DNA from: Polysphondylium violaceum
Taxonomy: Eukaryota; Evosea; Eumycetozoa; Dictyosteliales; Dictyosteliaceae
NCBI GenBank assembly: GCA_000277445.1
Contig: AJWJ01000120.1
Coordinates: forward strand, 1-50,563
Direction of reading: 5' to 3'
DNA length: 50,563 nucleotides
Position 1 is the stretch's first letter, and the number at the start of each line of letters is the position of its first letter. The notes under the pieces are model-generated. The model worked only from the letters and a program-made list of their open reading frames with translations, made no database searches and was not told the DNA's origin. The translations under genes and the position numbers were made by a program. This document shows positions 33,526 through 44,072 of this stretch, one piece after another.

Positions 33526-35513
33526 ATGAATACAATAATGATGATGAGATTAAATATATTAATTGTATCAAGTTTATTATTCTTGATAATTGGTTTATCA
33601 TATTCTAAGCCATTATCAAAAGATTATGGTGTTTCACCAGAAGGTAAATATTCAATAGATCAATTGTTGTTTAAAACTACAACAACAAAACATCTAATAA
33701 TATAAACAAAAACAATGAAAATAGAAATTGAATTTTATAAAGGAGAAAAGTTTAATTGTCTTAGATCAAATAAACAAGTACCAATTTCACAAGTAAATGA
33801 TGACTATTGCGATTGTCCAGATGGTACTGATGAACCTGGTACTTCTGCATGTTCAAATGGTCATTTTTATTGTATAAACAAAGGTCATAAAGGTCAATTT
33901 ATTGCTTCTTCATTTGTTAATGATGGTGTTTGTGGTATGTATATATAGATATCGAGTAGTAACATTTACAATGACCCTAAATTAGAAGAAATCCCTCTAT
34001 TATGACAGTTGGGAATACCACCACCCCACCACCACCACCACAACCACTAATATATTATAATATAAACATATATAATATAATAAAGATTGTTGTGATGGAT
34101 CAGATGAATATTCCTCAATGATGAAGTGTAAAAATACTTGTAATGAATTGGGTAAAGAAATGAGAGAAAAACAATTACAAGATCAAGAGAAATATGCACA
34201 AGGTTTGAAAAAGAAGGCTGAAATGATAAAGGATGCCATTGAAGTTATGGAGAGTAAAACTGCATCATTGGAAAAATTAAGAAAAGAAATTGAACCAATC
34301 AACCAAGAAATCAAAGAATTGGAAGTATTAAAAGAAAATAAAGATAAAGAAAAACAACAAGAGCTTGATAAAATTAAAGAAAAAGAAGAAGAATTTAAAG
34401 CCAAAACTACTCTAGAAACAACAAATGAAGAAAAACAACAACAAGATATCCCAGATAATGATGTCGTTAAAGAAATTGAAAAAGAATTAAAAGAAAATGA
34501 AGAAAAAGAACAATTAACTTCTGAGGTATATGATGAAATTCTTAAAGGTATGTTGTTTTTTTTATTTTTTTTCTTTTTCTTTGAATCTTTTTGTTTAAAA
34601 CTTTCCAACTATGTATCATGGCTATATGGGTTTAATATCTATTGTTATTTGTTGATTTTTAACCATATGTTTATTAAATTTTCATTCATTTATTCATTCA
34701 TTTATTCTTACAAAAAAAAAAAATAATATCAACAAAAAAAAAAAAAAAAAAAGAAAACAGAAATAGAACAAGAAATACCAAATCAAGAAGTTTATAAAAA
34801 AAAGAAAAAGGATGATTTTAGTCAATTACCTGTATTCATTCAAAAAATGATTTTATATTTTGAACCAGTTTATTATAGAATTAGAGATCTCTGCACTCCT
34901 TATTTACCAAATTCTTTGGTATCTTTTGAAAATATGGGTGTGTTTCTTTTTTTGTTTTTTTTGTTTTTTTTTTAAATCTATTGTCAATTTGACCTTATCC
35001 TTTTTTTTTTTTTATATATTAGTAAAATATTAACATTACTCTTTTACTTTTTATATTTTAGGTATTGAACAATTAGAAAAAGAAATTCAAACTAAAAGAG
35101 ATTCATTAAGAGATAAACAAAATGAAATTCAAAAGATTGAAGAAATGTTGAAAATGGATTTTGGAAAGAACAATGTATTTTTAGCACTCTATGGAAAATG
35201 TTTTGACTTAAAGACAAAAGAATACACCTATACTCTTTGTCCATTTGATAGAGCAAATCAAGGAGGCACAAGTTTGGGTAAATTTGAAAAATGGGAAAAT
35301 GATTACGAAAACATGCTCTTTACCAATGGCCAACAATGTTGGGGTGGACCAAAGAGATCAATCAAGGTATCTTTGGAATGTGGTTCTGAAAATGAAGCCT
35401 ATGACGTTCAAGAACCAGGCAAGTGCGAATATACTATTAAACTCAAAACACCTGCCTCTTGTGATGAAGAACATCTTAAAGTATTATTATTAGAAAATGA
35501 TCATTCATTTTAA
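33526..35513 (+). CDS. prkcsh: Glucosidase II beta subunit (PRKCSH-like)
   Basis: Five exons, 33526-33643, 33743-33934, 34086-34547, 34761-34937 and 35062-35513, summing exactly to 466 codons. A signal peptide ('NILIVSSLLFLIIGLSYS') is followed by two LDLa-like modules ('DYCDCPDGTDEPGTSAC' and 'DGVC...DCCDGSDEYSSM'), then a Glu/Lys coiled coil. The C-terminal MRH (mannose-6-phosphate receptor homology) domain has 'CFDLKTKEYTYTLCPFD', 'FTNGQQCWGGPKRSIKVSLE' and 'YTIKLKTPASCDEEHL'. The beta subunit holds the catalytic alpha subunit in the ER and presents N-glycans for glucose trimming, part of the calnexin cycle. The visible C terminus 'LLLENDHSF' lacks the HDEL-type retention signal of the animal protein; retention may rely on other interactions. 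Confidence 0.93.
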
Positions 35514-35795
35514 ACTTTTGAAATATTTAAAATAAACTCTAATTGGAAATCATTCTGATATCGAAGTTTTTCTTATTTTTTTTTTTTTTTTTTTTTCTAT
35601 ACTTAATCACAAACTCTTGGAAATTAAGTTTCAAACAATTTATGTTTTTATCAACAAAACTAATAAATAAATTTGTTGAAAATCAAATAAATGCCCATAA
35701 ATAAATATCTAATTTTTTAAATTTTTTTCAATTTAAATTAAAAGATGAAAATATTTATTTAAATGATTCTTTTTTTATTTAAAAAACACATTTAA

Positions 35796-37209
35796 ATGAC
35801 AAATAGAGTAAATCATCGAGATGATCTTATCAAGGTCAATAGTAATCTAAAATTTATCAGGAGTATTGATGAATCTTGTAAATTTTATCGTTCTTTACAT
35901 GATAGTTCGGGTTTAAATTCTCAATTAAACCAATCACCAGGTGGATTTTCATTAAGTGTATCCTCTCAACCCCAACTTTTAACACCTAATAGTGTTAAAA
36001 AAATCTATCAATCAAACAATTGGAAAGAAATAAAAAAATTACAAGATCAAAGTGATAATGATTTGAATGCAATTTATACAAACTTTAGAAATCATCCAAA
36101 CAATTGCTGGAATGAAGTAGAAGATGACACAACCGGTGAACATTATTTCATGTCTTGGGATGTAAAAGGAAATTATGTTTGGACCTATTGTGCATCTGTA
36201 AATACAATAAATGATCCTTTTAATCCACAGGGAAAGTTTTCAGGTATCACTCAGTATGGGGTTTTTAGCAAGACCACTAGTATTTGTGGTATTCATTCTT
36301 ACAACTTAACTACACCGACTTTATTGGTTGAAAGTGTTTTTTCTTTAATTTTATCAAACTTTATTTCTAAACTAGTTAAACAAGGTATAAACTTTTTATC
36401 TTCAAGCTTAGTTTCATTAATATCAGAGGCAGCAGCAGATGCTGGTCTAGATGCAGTATTTACTATAGCATCTGCTGCGTTGGGCTTTATTTGTAGTTGT
36501 GTGGTTTTTGCAATTGTCTTTATTGGTATAAGTTATCTATGGAATTTCCTCAACAAACGTTTTCAAATTTGTGTATCTATTTATAATTGGGACACTGTAA
36601 ATGATTGCCTAATCACAAAACAATCATTATCAAATGCAATTAATCCAGGTCAAGATCTTTCAACAAATCTATCAATCAAAATTAATAAACAACTCCCTGC
36701 AGGTTCAACCCCTTCTATTCCAGGTTTTGGACTCACTCTACCTCCAGATATTGGTCAAATGTTGATAAAAACAACTGAATCGGTGGTAGCTTATGCCTTT
36801 ATTGTTTATGAAAATTTACAAACCTTTTTACAAGGCTGTAGCTTTAGTTTTTCAATCAATTTCTCCTCAAAACAAAATTCTGGTTTCACTTATGCATTCC
36901 AATGTCCTGTAAGTTTTTCTTGATATTATATTATAATATATATAATCATTTATTATTATTTTATTGATTATTATTATTATTATTATATAGTGGGTAGCAA
37001 GTAATGGTCATTATATTGAAAATACAATCCAAGATCCATCTTCATTCCTGAAAAAAGCTAGAAGTAATTGGGTTAGTAGTACAAATGCACTAACTACAAA
37101 TGTTGAATATATTCCAATAAATTGTTTTATTGATTCATTAACTGGTGGTGATGCTGATGGAAGTGATAATTATCAAGTCGTAATTCACATTGGGAACCAA
37201 ACAAATTAA
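35796..37209 (+). CDS. Unrecognised protein with central hydrophobic hairpin
   Basis: Two exons, 35796-36908 and 36991-37209 (GTAAGT...TATATAG), 443 residues. I do not recognise the family. Visible parts: a polar N-terminal region, a segment rich in Trp/Tyr/Cys ('NCWNEVEDDTTGEHYFMSWD', 'VWTYCASVN'), a very hydrophobic middle ('LLVESVFSLILSNFISKLV', 'AVFTIASAALGFICSCVVFA', 'IVFIGISYLWNFLNKRF') that could be a membrane hairpin, and a C-terminal beta-rich part that repeats the Cys/Trp flavour ('GFTYAFQCPWVASNGHY', 'VEYIPINCFIDSL'). No signal peptide is evident, so a conditionally membrane-inserting protein is possible, but that is speculation. The second exon is supported by a perfect donor and in-frame continuation. 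Confidence 0.65.
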
Positions 37210-37370
37210 TAATAAATATATTTCACTTGTAAGATGTTTTTAATAATCTGTTTTGACCTGAAAAGGAACCAATTTTTAGATAAAACAAATGATTAGACAA
37301 TTTGTTTATATTGAATTCTCATTAAAAATCCGAATCCTCAAGTTTACACAAATATACTACACATAATATT

Positions 37371-37610
37371 TTATTTTTTAATTGTCTGTGATGGGTTTTT
37401 AGGTGGGGGATTATGTATAAAAATTGGTGTCAAAGGTGGGGAGGGTCTATTGTAAATTTTGACATGAGGATCTATTCTCCATGATGGGGAGTGGTTTAGA
37501 GGTACATAAATAGTATTTAATTTAATTTTTTCATTTCCCAAGTCTTTTTTGTTTAAAAACTCACAAATGTATTTTTGTTTTGCTTGAACATTAATCAATC
37601 TTATAATCAT
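37371..37610 (-). CDS. Possible small gene or repeat remnant (79 aa), related to 48385-48642
   Basis: The minus frame starts at ATG 37610 and ends at 37371. The C-terminal part 'RPSPPLTPIFIHNPPPKNPS' resembles 'ITPPLTPIYTPIPHLEKPS' of the frame at 48385-48642 on the same strand, and the DNA shares a 19-base identity (plus strand ATTGGTGTCAAAGGTGGGG). Either both are members of a small-protein family or both carry a shared repeat. No signal peptide or known domain. Low confidence as a protein gene. Confidence 0.3.
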   Translation of the reverse strand: MIIRLINVQAKQKYICEFLNKKDLGNEKIKLNTIYVPLNHSPSWRIDPHVKIYNRPSPPLTPIFIHNPPPKNPSQTIKK

Positions 37611-37720
37611 TAGCTGACCTTTAAAACAATCATAAAATATTAATATGAAAGATGATTTCGTAATTTATTAAATATATATATAAATAAAATTTATCTATGT
37701 GCTGCTATTATTATTATTAT

Positions 37721-37760
37721 TATATTTCTTATTATTTCTTATTATTTCTTATTATTTCTT
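37721..37760. repeat. Tandem repeat of ATTATTTCTT
   Basis: One variant and three perfect 10-base units lie immediately after the MHCK-A stop codon, i.e. in its 3' untranslated region. Slippage repeat. Confidence 0.8.
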
Positions 37761-40700
37761 ATTTACTAGTCCAATCCCAAACCTTAATTTGACCATCAAA
37801 GGCCGAAGAAATCAATTGATTTTCATACATTAAAAGAGATTTTACACCCAAAGAATGAGCTTTTGGAATAGTATAAACGCATTCCAAAGTATCCAAATCC
37901 CATACCTTGATTGAATTATCTTCAGCACCACTATATAGATATCTATCCTTGACAACCGAAGAACAAACACTATTCCAATGACCCTTAAGAGTTTCAATAC
38001 AGTGGAAATCATTGAGATCCCAAATTTTAATAACATTATCTTTTGAAGTGGAAAAGAGATAGGGACCACAACTAGAGATACTGAGAACCCAATCCTCGTG
38101 ACCTTGCATATTGAATAGACAAGACAATGTTTCAGTGTCCCAAACATAGATGATCAAATCATTACCACCACTAAACAAATATCTACCAGACAAACACAGC
38201 GATTTAATATACTTTGTATGAACGCCTTCAAATGATTTAACTTCCTTGTAGGTTGAAAGGTCCCAAACCTTTATAGTTTTATCATAGGAACAACTATAGA
38301 GATGAGTTTCATTGGCAACGATGCAAGTGACCTCACCAGTATGACCCACCAATGTTTCAATGGTTTTAAAGCCAGATGATCTAATGGCGTGTACTTTGAT
38401 GGTGTGATCGGGAGACGAAGTAAAAATGTATTGAGAGTTTGTAGTTATACATTCAATTGATTTTCTATGACCACTGACAGTGTGTACACATTTCAAGTTG
38501 TCTTTTATATCAAAGACTCTAAAAGTACCATCACCATAACCGGCACATAAATAACGTTGTTGATCGAAAAATGAGATTGAATTTACACGTTCACGGAATG
38601 ATTGAATAGTATTTGTACATTTTAAATCTTTACGTGTAAATTCTGCTTTGGGTAATTCCTTGGCACCAATTTTAATATTATTATCGGTTGCATAGAGTTC
38701 TTCAACAATGTCTGGCATAATCATTGTACCAGTTTGTAATTGTTTCTTGTTGGACAATGAAGATACACCACCCAATTTAACATCCAAATCCAATAGAGCA
38801 CAGACTGCATTACATTTGTGAGTGGTGATAAATTTATTGATACCAGTTTTACCCAAATTACCCAATCCAAATCCTTTACCATCATTTGTATGAACTTGAG
38901 GATCAGTGTAAAGATCATCAACACCTTGAATATCGACAATAATGATTTGTTTACCAGAGTTTTCATAGGTAAAATGAGAAAATGCTTGTGGAGTGGATCT
39001 ATTATTTAGTACGGCACCATAATTACTATTATTCTTTTTAAATTCACCAACTAATAGTGGTTCAATTGAACATAATAATGGAGTACCATTACTATTGGGT
39101 CTATCAATTAATTCAACAACCCAAGACATGAGAAATTCAATTTTCTTTGGTGGTTTCTTTTGATTAAATTTGTTTCCCCAATCTCTACATACCATTTGCA
39201 TTTTAACATCTTCAAAATACAATTCTCGAGAAGTTTGTTGTTCTGCTTCTTTTTTATATAATTTTAATACAAATTTTGTACCATTCTTTAATTGATTGGT
39301 GGCTTCATTCTTTCTAGATATTGGTGATAATGAATCAATAGATGGGAATGTATGATTTTTTGATAATGGATAATTTTCATCCCCTCCAACTCCCAATGAT
39401 ACTGTATGATATGCTTCTCTTAATGCTCCTTCTGCAAATGGTTTTCTTTCCACTTTTAACTAAAGATTTAAAAGTTAATATTATTACTATTAATTAATTA
39501 AAGTTAATAACTTTATATATCTTACTTTAATTGATAATCTAATCCATTTATTAATAATTGGATCATATTCCCAAAGGATACCAGTTTCACCATCCATATT
39601 TGATTCTAAAGATTTTGGAGATGAACAAATATTACTATTTTGTGGAGAAGTTGAAGTAATTGAAGGTGAATTGTTGATACTATTATTTGTACTATTATTT
39701 GTACTATTATTTAAAGATGATGATGAATTGACATCTTTATCTTTGTTGTTTAATAAAGAATTATTATTTAATAAAGAATTTCTTTTTGATAATAAAGGAG
39801 ATTTTGAAACTGAATTGATTGGAGATGAAATTTCTTCTCTTAATACTCTTTCAACTTGTTCATTACCTTCTTGAATCTCTGCTTCAATTTTCTTTTGATT
39901 GGCTTCCAATTTCTTGATTGAATCCAAAAGCTTAATACGTTCAGACTCACGATCTTTTTCCCTATCTACAAATTCATTGTATTTCTTTAGATTGTTTTGC
40001 ATCAAGAGTAATAATGAATCACTCTTTTTAAGATCTTCTTCAAGTTGTTTGATTTGATCAGATTGTTTAAAGAATTGATGTTTACAATCTTTTTCCAAAC
40101 TTTCAATATCATTCTTTTGACTCTTTACACTTGATGATAAATCTTTGAGATCAGATTTATGTGCACCAGATTCTTCAGAGATCTTTTTATAAATCTTTTC
40201 TTCAAGTTTTTTAATCTCTTCCAAAACTTCAGATTTGTTTAAATTATTATTACTACTTGGTGTAAATGATGAAAGTGATGATGAAGATAATCCATAAGAA
40301 ATTGATGATCTTGATCCTGGAATATTATTACTATTATTATTTGATGAACCAGAATCCAAAAGTTTAAGTTTTCTAATTTCAGATTGACTATCGAGTTGTT
40401 GAGTTTCAACAATTTTAATTTTATCTTTAATGCTTTCCAATTTACCTTCAATATTTAATTGAATTTTCTTTTCTCTTTCTTCTACTTTTTTCAATACAAG
40501 TAGTTCTAGTGTTGATGATGATTTTTCCAACATACTATCAACTGCGTTGGTCATTGATTTCTTGTCAATCTTTTCACCAACTTTATAATCAATCTCATTA
40601 ATCTTTTTATCCAATTTGTTTGAAAATTCTTGTTGAATAGATTCAATATCTTTTTTGAATCTAATCTCCATACCATTCAACTCGGTTTCCAACATTGCTT

Positions 40701-41256
40701 TGACATTTTGATTGGCACCATCATTTTGATTGGAAGCAATAGACAAGTCATCCATACCTTTGACCATTGGTGACGATGATTTCTTTTCTACAATTTGTTG
40801 GGTAATCAATCTCTTGGCCAATTGTTGTTGTTGTTGTTCTACTTTTTTTGAAAATGTCATACACTTTTCTACACCTTCATCAATTTTACCTTGAATAGTA
40901 CTACCAAAGGTATCCATATGATTTCTAACAACTTTCATTGTTTTCTCGAGTTGATCTTCCATTTGTTCGGTAAAATGTGCCATCAACTGAGTGTGCATAT
41001 CAAATTGATGATCAAATTTCTCTACAACTAATTGAAGATGAAATTGTGAATCCTCTTTAAGATGGTTTTCATATTCAGCCTTTGATACCAAAAAACTACT
41101 ACATCCAAATTTCTTGAATGGACATTGTCTAGATACAAATCCAGGTGAGGCAGGTGTAACCATTGGTGACATTAACGATCCACTACTAGTTGATTGTGAT
41201 GAACTAATAGGTGTACCAGGAGTCGAGTCCTTTTTCTTTTTACTTATATTAAACAT
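37759..41256 (-). CDS. mhkA: Myosin heavy chain kinase A (alpha-kinase with WD repeats)
   Basis: Two exons, 41256-39526 and 39459-37759 (intron GTAAGA...CTTTAG), 1,143 residues; the D. discoideum enzyme is 1,146 as I recall. The N terminus 'MFNISKKKK' leads into 'FVSRQCPFKKFGCSSFLVS' and a long coiled coil that drives oligomerisation. The atypical alpha-kinase domain starts at 'KVERKPFAEGALREAYHTV' and contains 'FVLKLYKKEAEQQTSRELYF', 'CSIEPLLVGEFKKNNSNYG', 'AFSHFTYENSGKQIIIVDIQ' and the Gly-rich end 'GKGFGLGNLGKTGINKF'. Seven WD repeats at the C terminus target filaments ('GHTGEVTCIV', 'YDKTIKVWDLS', 'GHEDWVLSI', 'EDNSIKVWDLDTLECVY'). The enzyme phosphorylates myosin II tails and disassembles filaments. 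The open frame extends 75 codons upstream (see 41257-41481). Confidence 0.95.
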
Positions 41257-41481
41257 TATTTTTTCTAAATTTTTTAATCCTCTTGTTTTATCTTTTTCTT
41301 CTTTTTCTTCTTCCTCTTCTTTTTGTTCTTTTTGTTTGATTAACTCTTCTTTGTTACTATTATTATTATTGTTATTTATACCAAATTTTTTACTGATATA
41401 CCAATAGATCCCTGTACAGATTAAAGGAACTAAGATAAAGTAATATAAACAAAAAATAATTGGGTTCTCACTAAAAATCAT
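41257..41481 (-). other. mhkA: In-frame upstream extension of MHCK-A with a predicted membrane helix
   Basis: The MHCK-A reading frame has no stop for 75 codons upstream of the usual methionine. It begins at an ATG (41481) with 'MIFSENPIIFCLYYFILVPL' and 'ICTGIYWYISKKFG', a strong hydrophobic helix flanked by a basic patch, then Asn and Glu/Lys runs and 'TRGLKNLEKI' before MFNIS. In such AT-rich DNA 75 codons without a stop suggest coding, but an exon of unrelated 5' leader is possible. If translated, the kinase would carry an N-terminal membrane anchor. Confidence 0.4.
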
Positions 41482-42958
41482 AAAAATACTTTGAAATGAT
41501 TTAAAACCAAGACTCTCCTTATCCTAATTATGTATTTATATATAAGTATTATGGTAAATAATCACGTGATAAAAAGAGATTATAGAAAAAAAAAAAAAAA
41601 AAACAAATCAAAAAAATTGAAAAAAATGAAAAAAAAACAATAAAAAAAAAATGACGCTTTGAATCAAGTAATGCTGATGATGATGATGATTATTCGTATT
41701 TAAATAAAAGATTACTTTTTGTCTTTTATTACTATTATCTAGATTACTGATATAATCAAAGAATAATAATATATTATAATCTCTGTCTAATTATTATTAT
41801 GTTTTTTTTTTTTTCCTGCAGAGTAGTAAAAAGAAAATTTTATGTGTTGGATGGGGGTTTTTACTTTTTTGTATAGAAAAAAAGAGAATGTAAATTAACA
41901 AAAAGTGGGGAGTGGTGTTGAGCAAATAAGATACTAAAGATCAAACTAAATGAAGAGAGAATGATGAAACGCAACATGCGCGATATATCTTATTTTTTAA
42001 AGAAAACTCACTTGATTTATAAAAAAAAAAAAAAAAAAGGGTTATTTGTGTGGATTTAGTAGTACTATTATTTTATGTGTCAAAATATATCTATTATCAA
42101 TTCAATATTGAATTGAATACTATCGTAGTATGCTTTTAAATAATAATAAAACTATTAAACAATGAGGGAAAAAAAGGTTTATAAAATTAAAAATAAAATT
42201 TTAGAAAAAAAAAAAAATAGAAAAGGGATGGGTGGTTTTTGTGAATGAATGATGGATTGCTATCCCAATCATTTGAGTGAGACTATTTTTACCTTTTATC
42301 AAAAATTGGGATAAATTTATTTGTGTGTAGTGTCTCAAAATGGAGATAAGAGAGCCCTTAAATAAACTTATGTGTGTGATAACAAGGATTGTATGAGAGT
42401 GAGTGCAAGAGAATGATTGTTTTTGTTGCTGGTTATAGAGTATTTGTATGCTTTACTGTCACTGAAAGGAGTCTAAAAATGTTTTTTTTAATTTATTTAT
42501 TTTTTTTTTTACAACGATTTTTTTAGGTTTTTTTTTTTTTTTTGTATTTTCCTAACGATTTTTTTGATCAAAGATTGTCAATGGAGATGAGATATGAGAT
42601 CTCTTTTTTTATGATTAAAAAAAAAAAAAAAATAAAAACTAAAACTGAAAAAAGGAAAAGGTTATAATTCAAAAATGATAAATCATAAGGTTTGATTTCT
42701 GTAATTAGATATAGGATCCTATCCGTTTATCTTTTTTTTATAATAATATAATATACAATGACCAATTACTTTTTATCTATTCTTTTTTTAATAAATATAT
42801 ATAATATATATAATAACATTGAATCACAAATGAGATGACTCACCAATTAATGTAAAATAAAAAAAAATTTAAAAAAAAATTTCAGGTTTTCAAAAAACAC
42901 GAAGAAAAAAGCGTTTTCATATTTCTCGAAACTAAAAAAAAGATATATATATTAAATA
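41482..42958. other. Long intergenic region, divergent promoters of mhkA and the cis-prenyltransferase
   Basis: Nearly 1.5 kb with no supported gene: many A/T homopolymers, a perfect 10-base palindrome ATCACGTGAT at 41562-41571 (E-box core), a stretch of GTGTG/GAGTG motifs at 42320-42420, and ATATAT runs near 42794-42815. No tRNA or snRNA recognised. Confidence 0.5.
41562..41571. promoter_or_regulatory. Palindromic CACGTG E-box upstream of mhkA
   Basis: ATCACGTGAT is a perfect palindrome with a CACGTG core, the binding sequence of bHLH-type factors such as MITF/TFEB, which Dictyostelium has as a single homologue. It lies about 81 bases upstream of the extended and about 306 bases upstream of the usual mhkA start. 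Confidence 0.3.
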
Positions 42959-44033
42959 ATGAAAACAAATCAAAAAGAGGAAGAAAAAGAAATAATAATA
43001 GATTCAGATATAGTTAAATTAAAAAACCAATCAATTATAATTCAACATGAATCAGATTATAAAGCAACACTATGGAATAGGATTTATGATTGGGTATATG
43101 AGAAAAACTTTAATTTTCTCTGTTCAATTATAAAGAATGGACCAGTACCTCAACACATTGGAGTTATTATGGACGGTAATAGAAGATTTGCAAAAAAGAA
43201 TAATATACAAACCAAAGAGGGACATGCACAGGGATTCAATACAATGGTAGATGTTTGTCAGTGGGGTTTAGCAGTGGGTGTAAAGATAATTAGTGTCTAT
43301 GCTTTTAGTATAGAGAATTTCAAAAGATCAAAGACAGAAGTAGATGATCTAATGGAATTGGCAAATCAAAAATTTGAGGAAATGACATCAAAATCACATA
43401 AACTCTATCAATTGGGTATTAGGATTAGAGTAGTTGGTGATTTAACTCCAATACCCGAGAAAACAAAGAGAATCTTGTCAAAAGCAGTAAAATCTACAGA
43501 AAACAATAACAAAGCACTATTAAATATTTGTTTATCCTATACATCACATCAAGAGATACTTCATTCCATGAGGACTATCAATCAAGGAGTTCAAGATAAA
43601 CACATTGAGATTGATGATATCAATCAATGTTTATTTGAAAATTGTATGTATATAAAAGAGGATTTAGATATTTTAATTAGAACCTCTGGTGAATATAGAC
43701 TTAGTGATTTCATGCTTTGGCAATCAACCTTTTGTAATACAAACTTTTTAAAAATTTTATGGCCAGATTTTTCTTTTTTTCATTTCTTTTATATCTTGTT
43801 TTTATATCAAAATAATTATTTATTTTTAAAAGTAAGTTTTTTTTTTTATATTATATAGAATGATATATATTAATAATTATTTAATAAAGAATAAAATTCA
43901 AGATCAATTTAATTTTAATAAAAATAATGAAATTAATAATGATAGTGAATCAAGTAAAAAAAGAATTGAAAATTTTATTGAATTAACAAGGAATAAAGAA
44001 TTAAAAATGTTTGAATCAATGATTGATTTATAA
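42959..44033 (+). CDS. cis-Prenyltransferase (dehydrodolichyl diphosphate synthase)
   Basis: Two exons, 42959-43831 and 43890-44033 (58-base intron, GTAAGT...ATAAAG), 338 residues. Family blocks are all present: 'GPVPQHIGVIMDGNRRFAKK' (catalytic Asp in MDGNRR), 'EGHAQGF', 'ISVYAFSIENFKRS' (YAFSxENxxR), 'IRVVGDLTPIPEKTK', 'LDILIRTSGEYRLSDFMLWQ' (RTSGExRLSDFxxWQ) and 'LWPDF'. The second exon supplies a charged helical tail like that of the animal DHDDS subunit. The enzyme elongates farnesyl diphosphate with isopentenyl units to make dolichol for N-glycosylation on the ER membrane. The C-terminal RxG motif, which eukaryotic enzymes provide through the partner NgBR/NUS1, is not visible here, so a partner is expected. 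Confidence 0.92.
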
Positions 44034-44072
44034 ATATTAAATAAGAGAGAGTTTTTTTATTTATTTAAATTA

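Noticed and set aside
43832-43858. A 27-base intron in the cis-prenyltransferase (GTAAGT...TATATAG)
   Set aside because: Too short for Dictyostelium and it leads straight to a stop; the acceptor at 43889 gives a 58-base intron and a continuous C-terminal frame.
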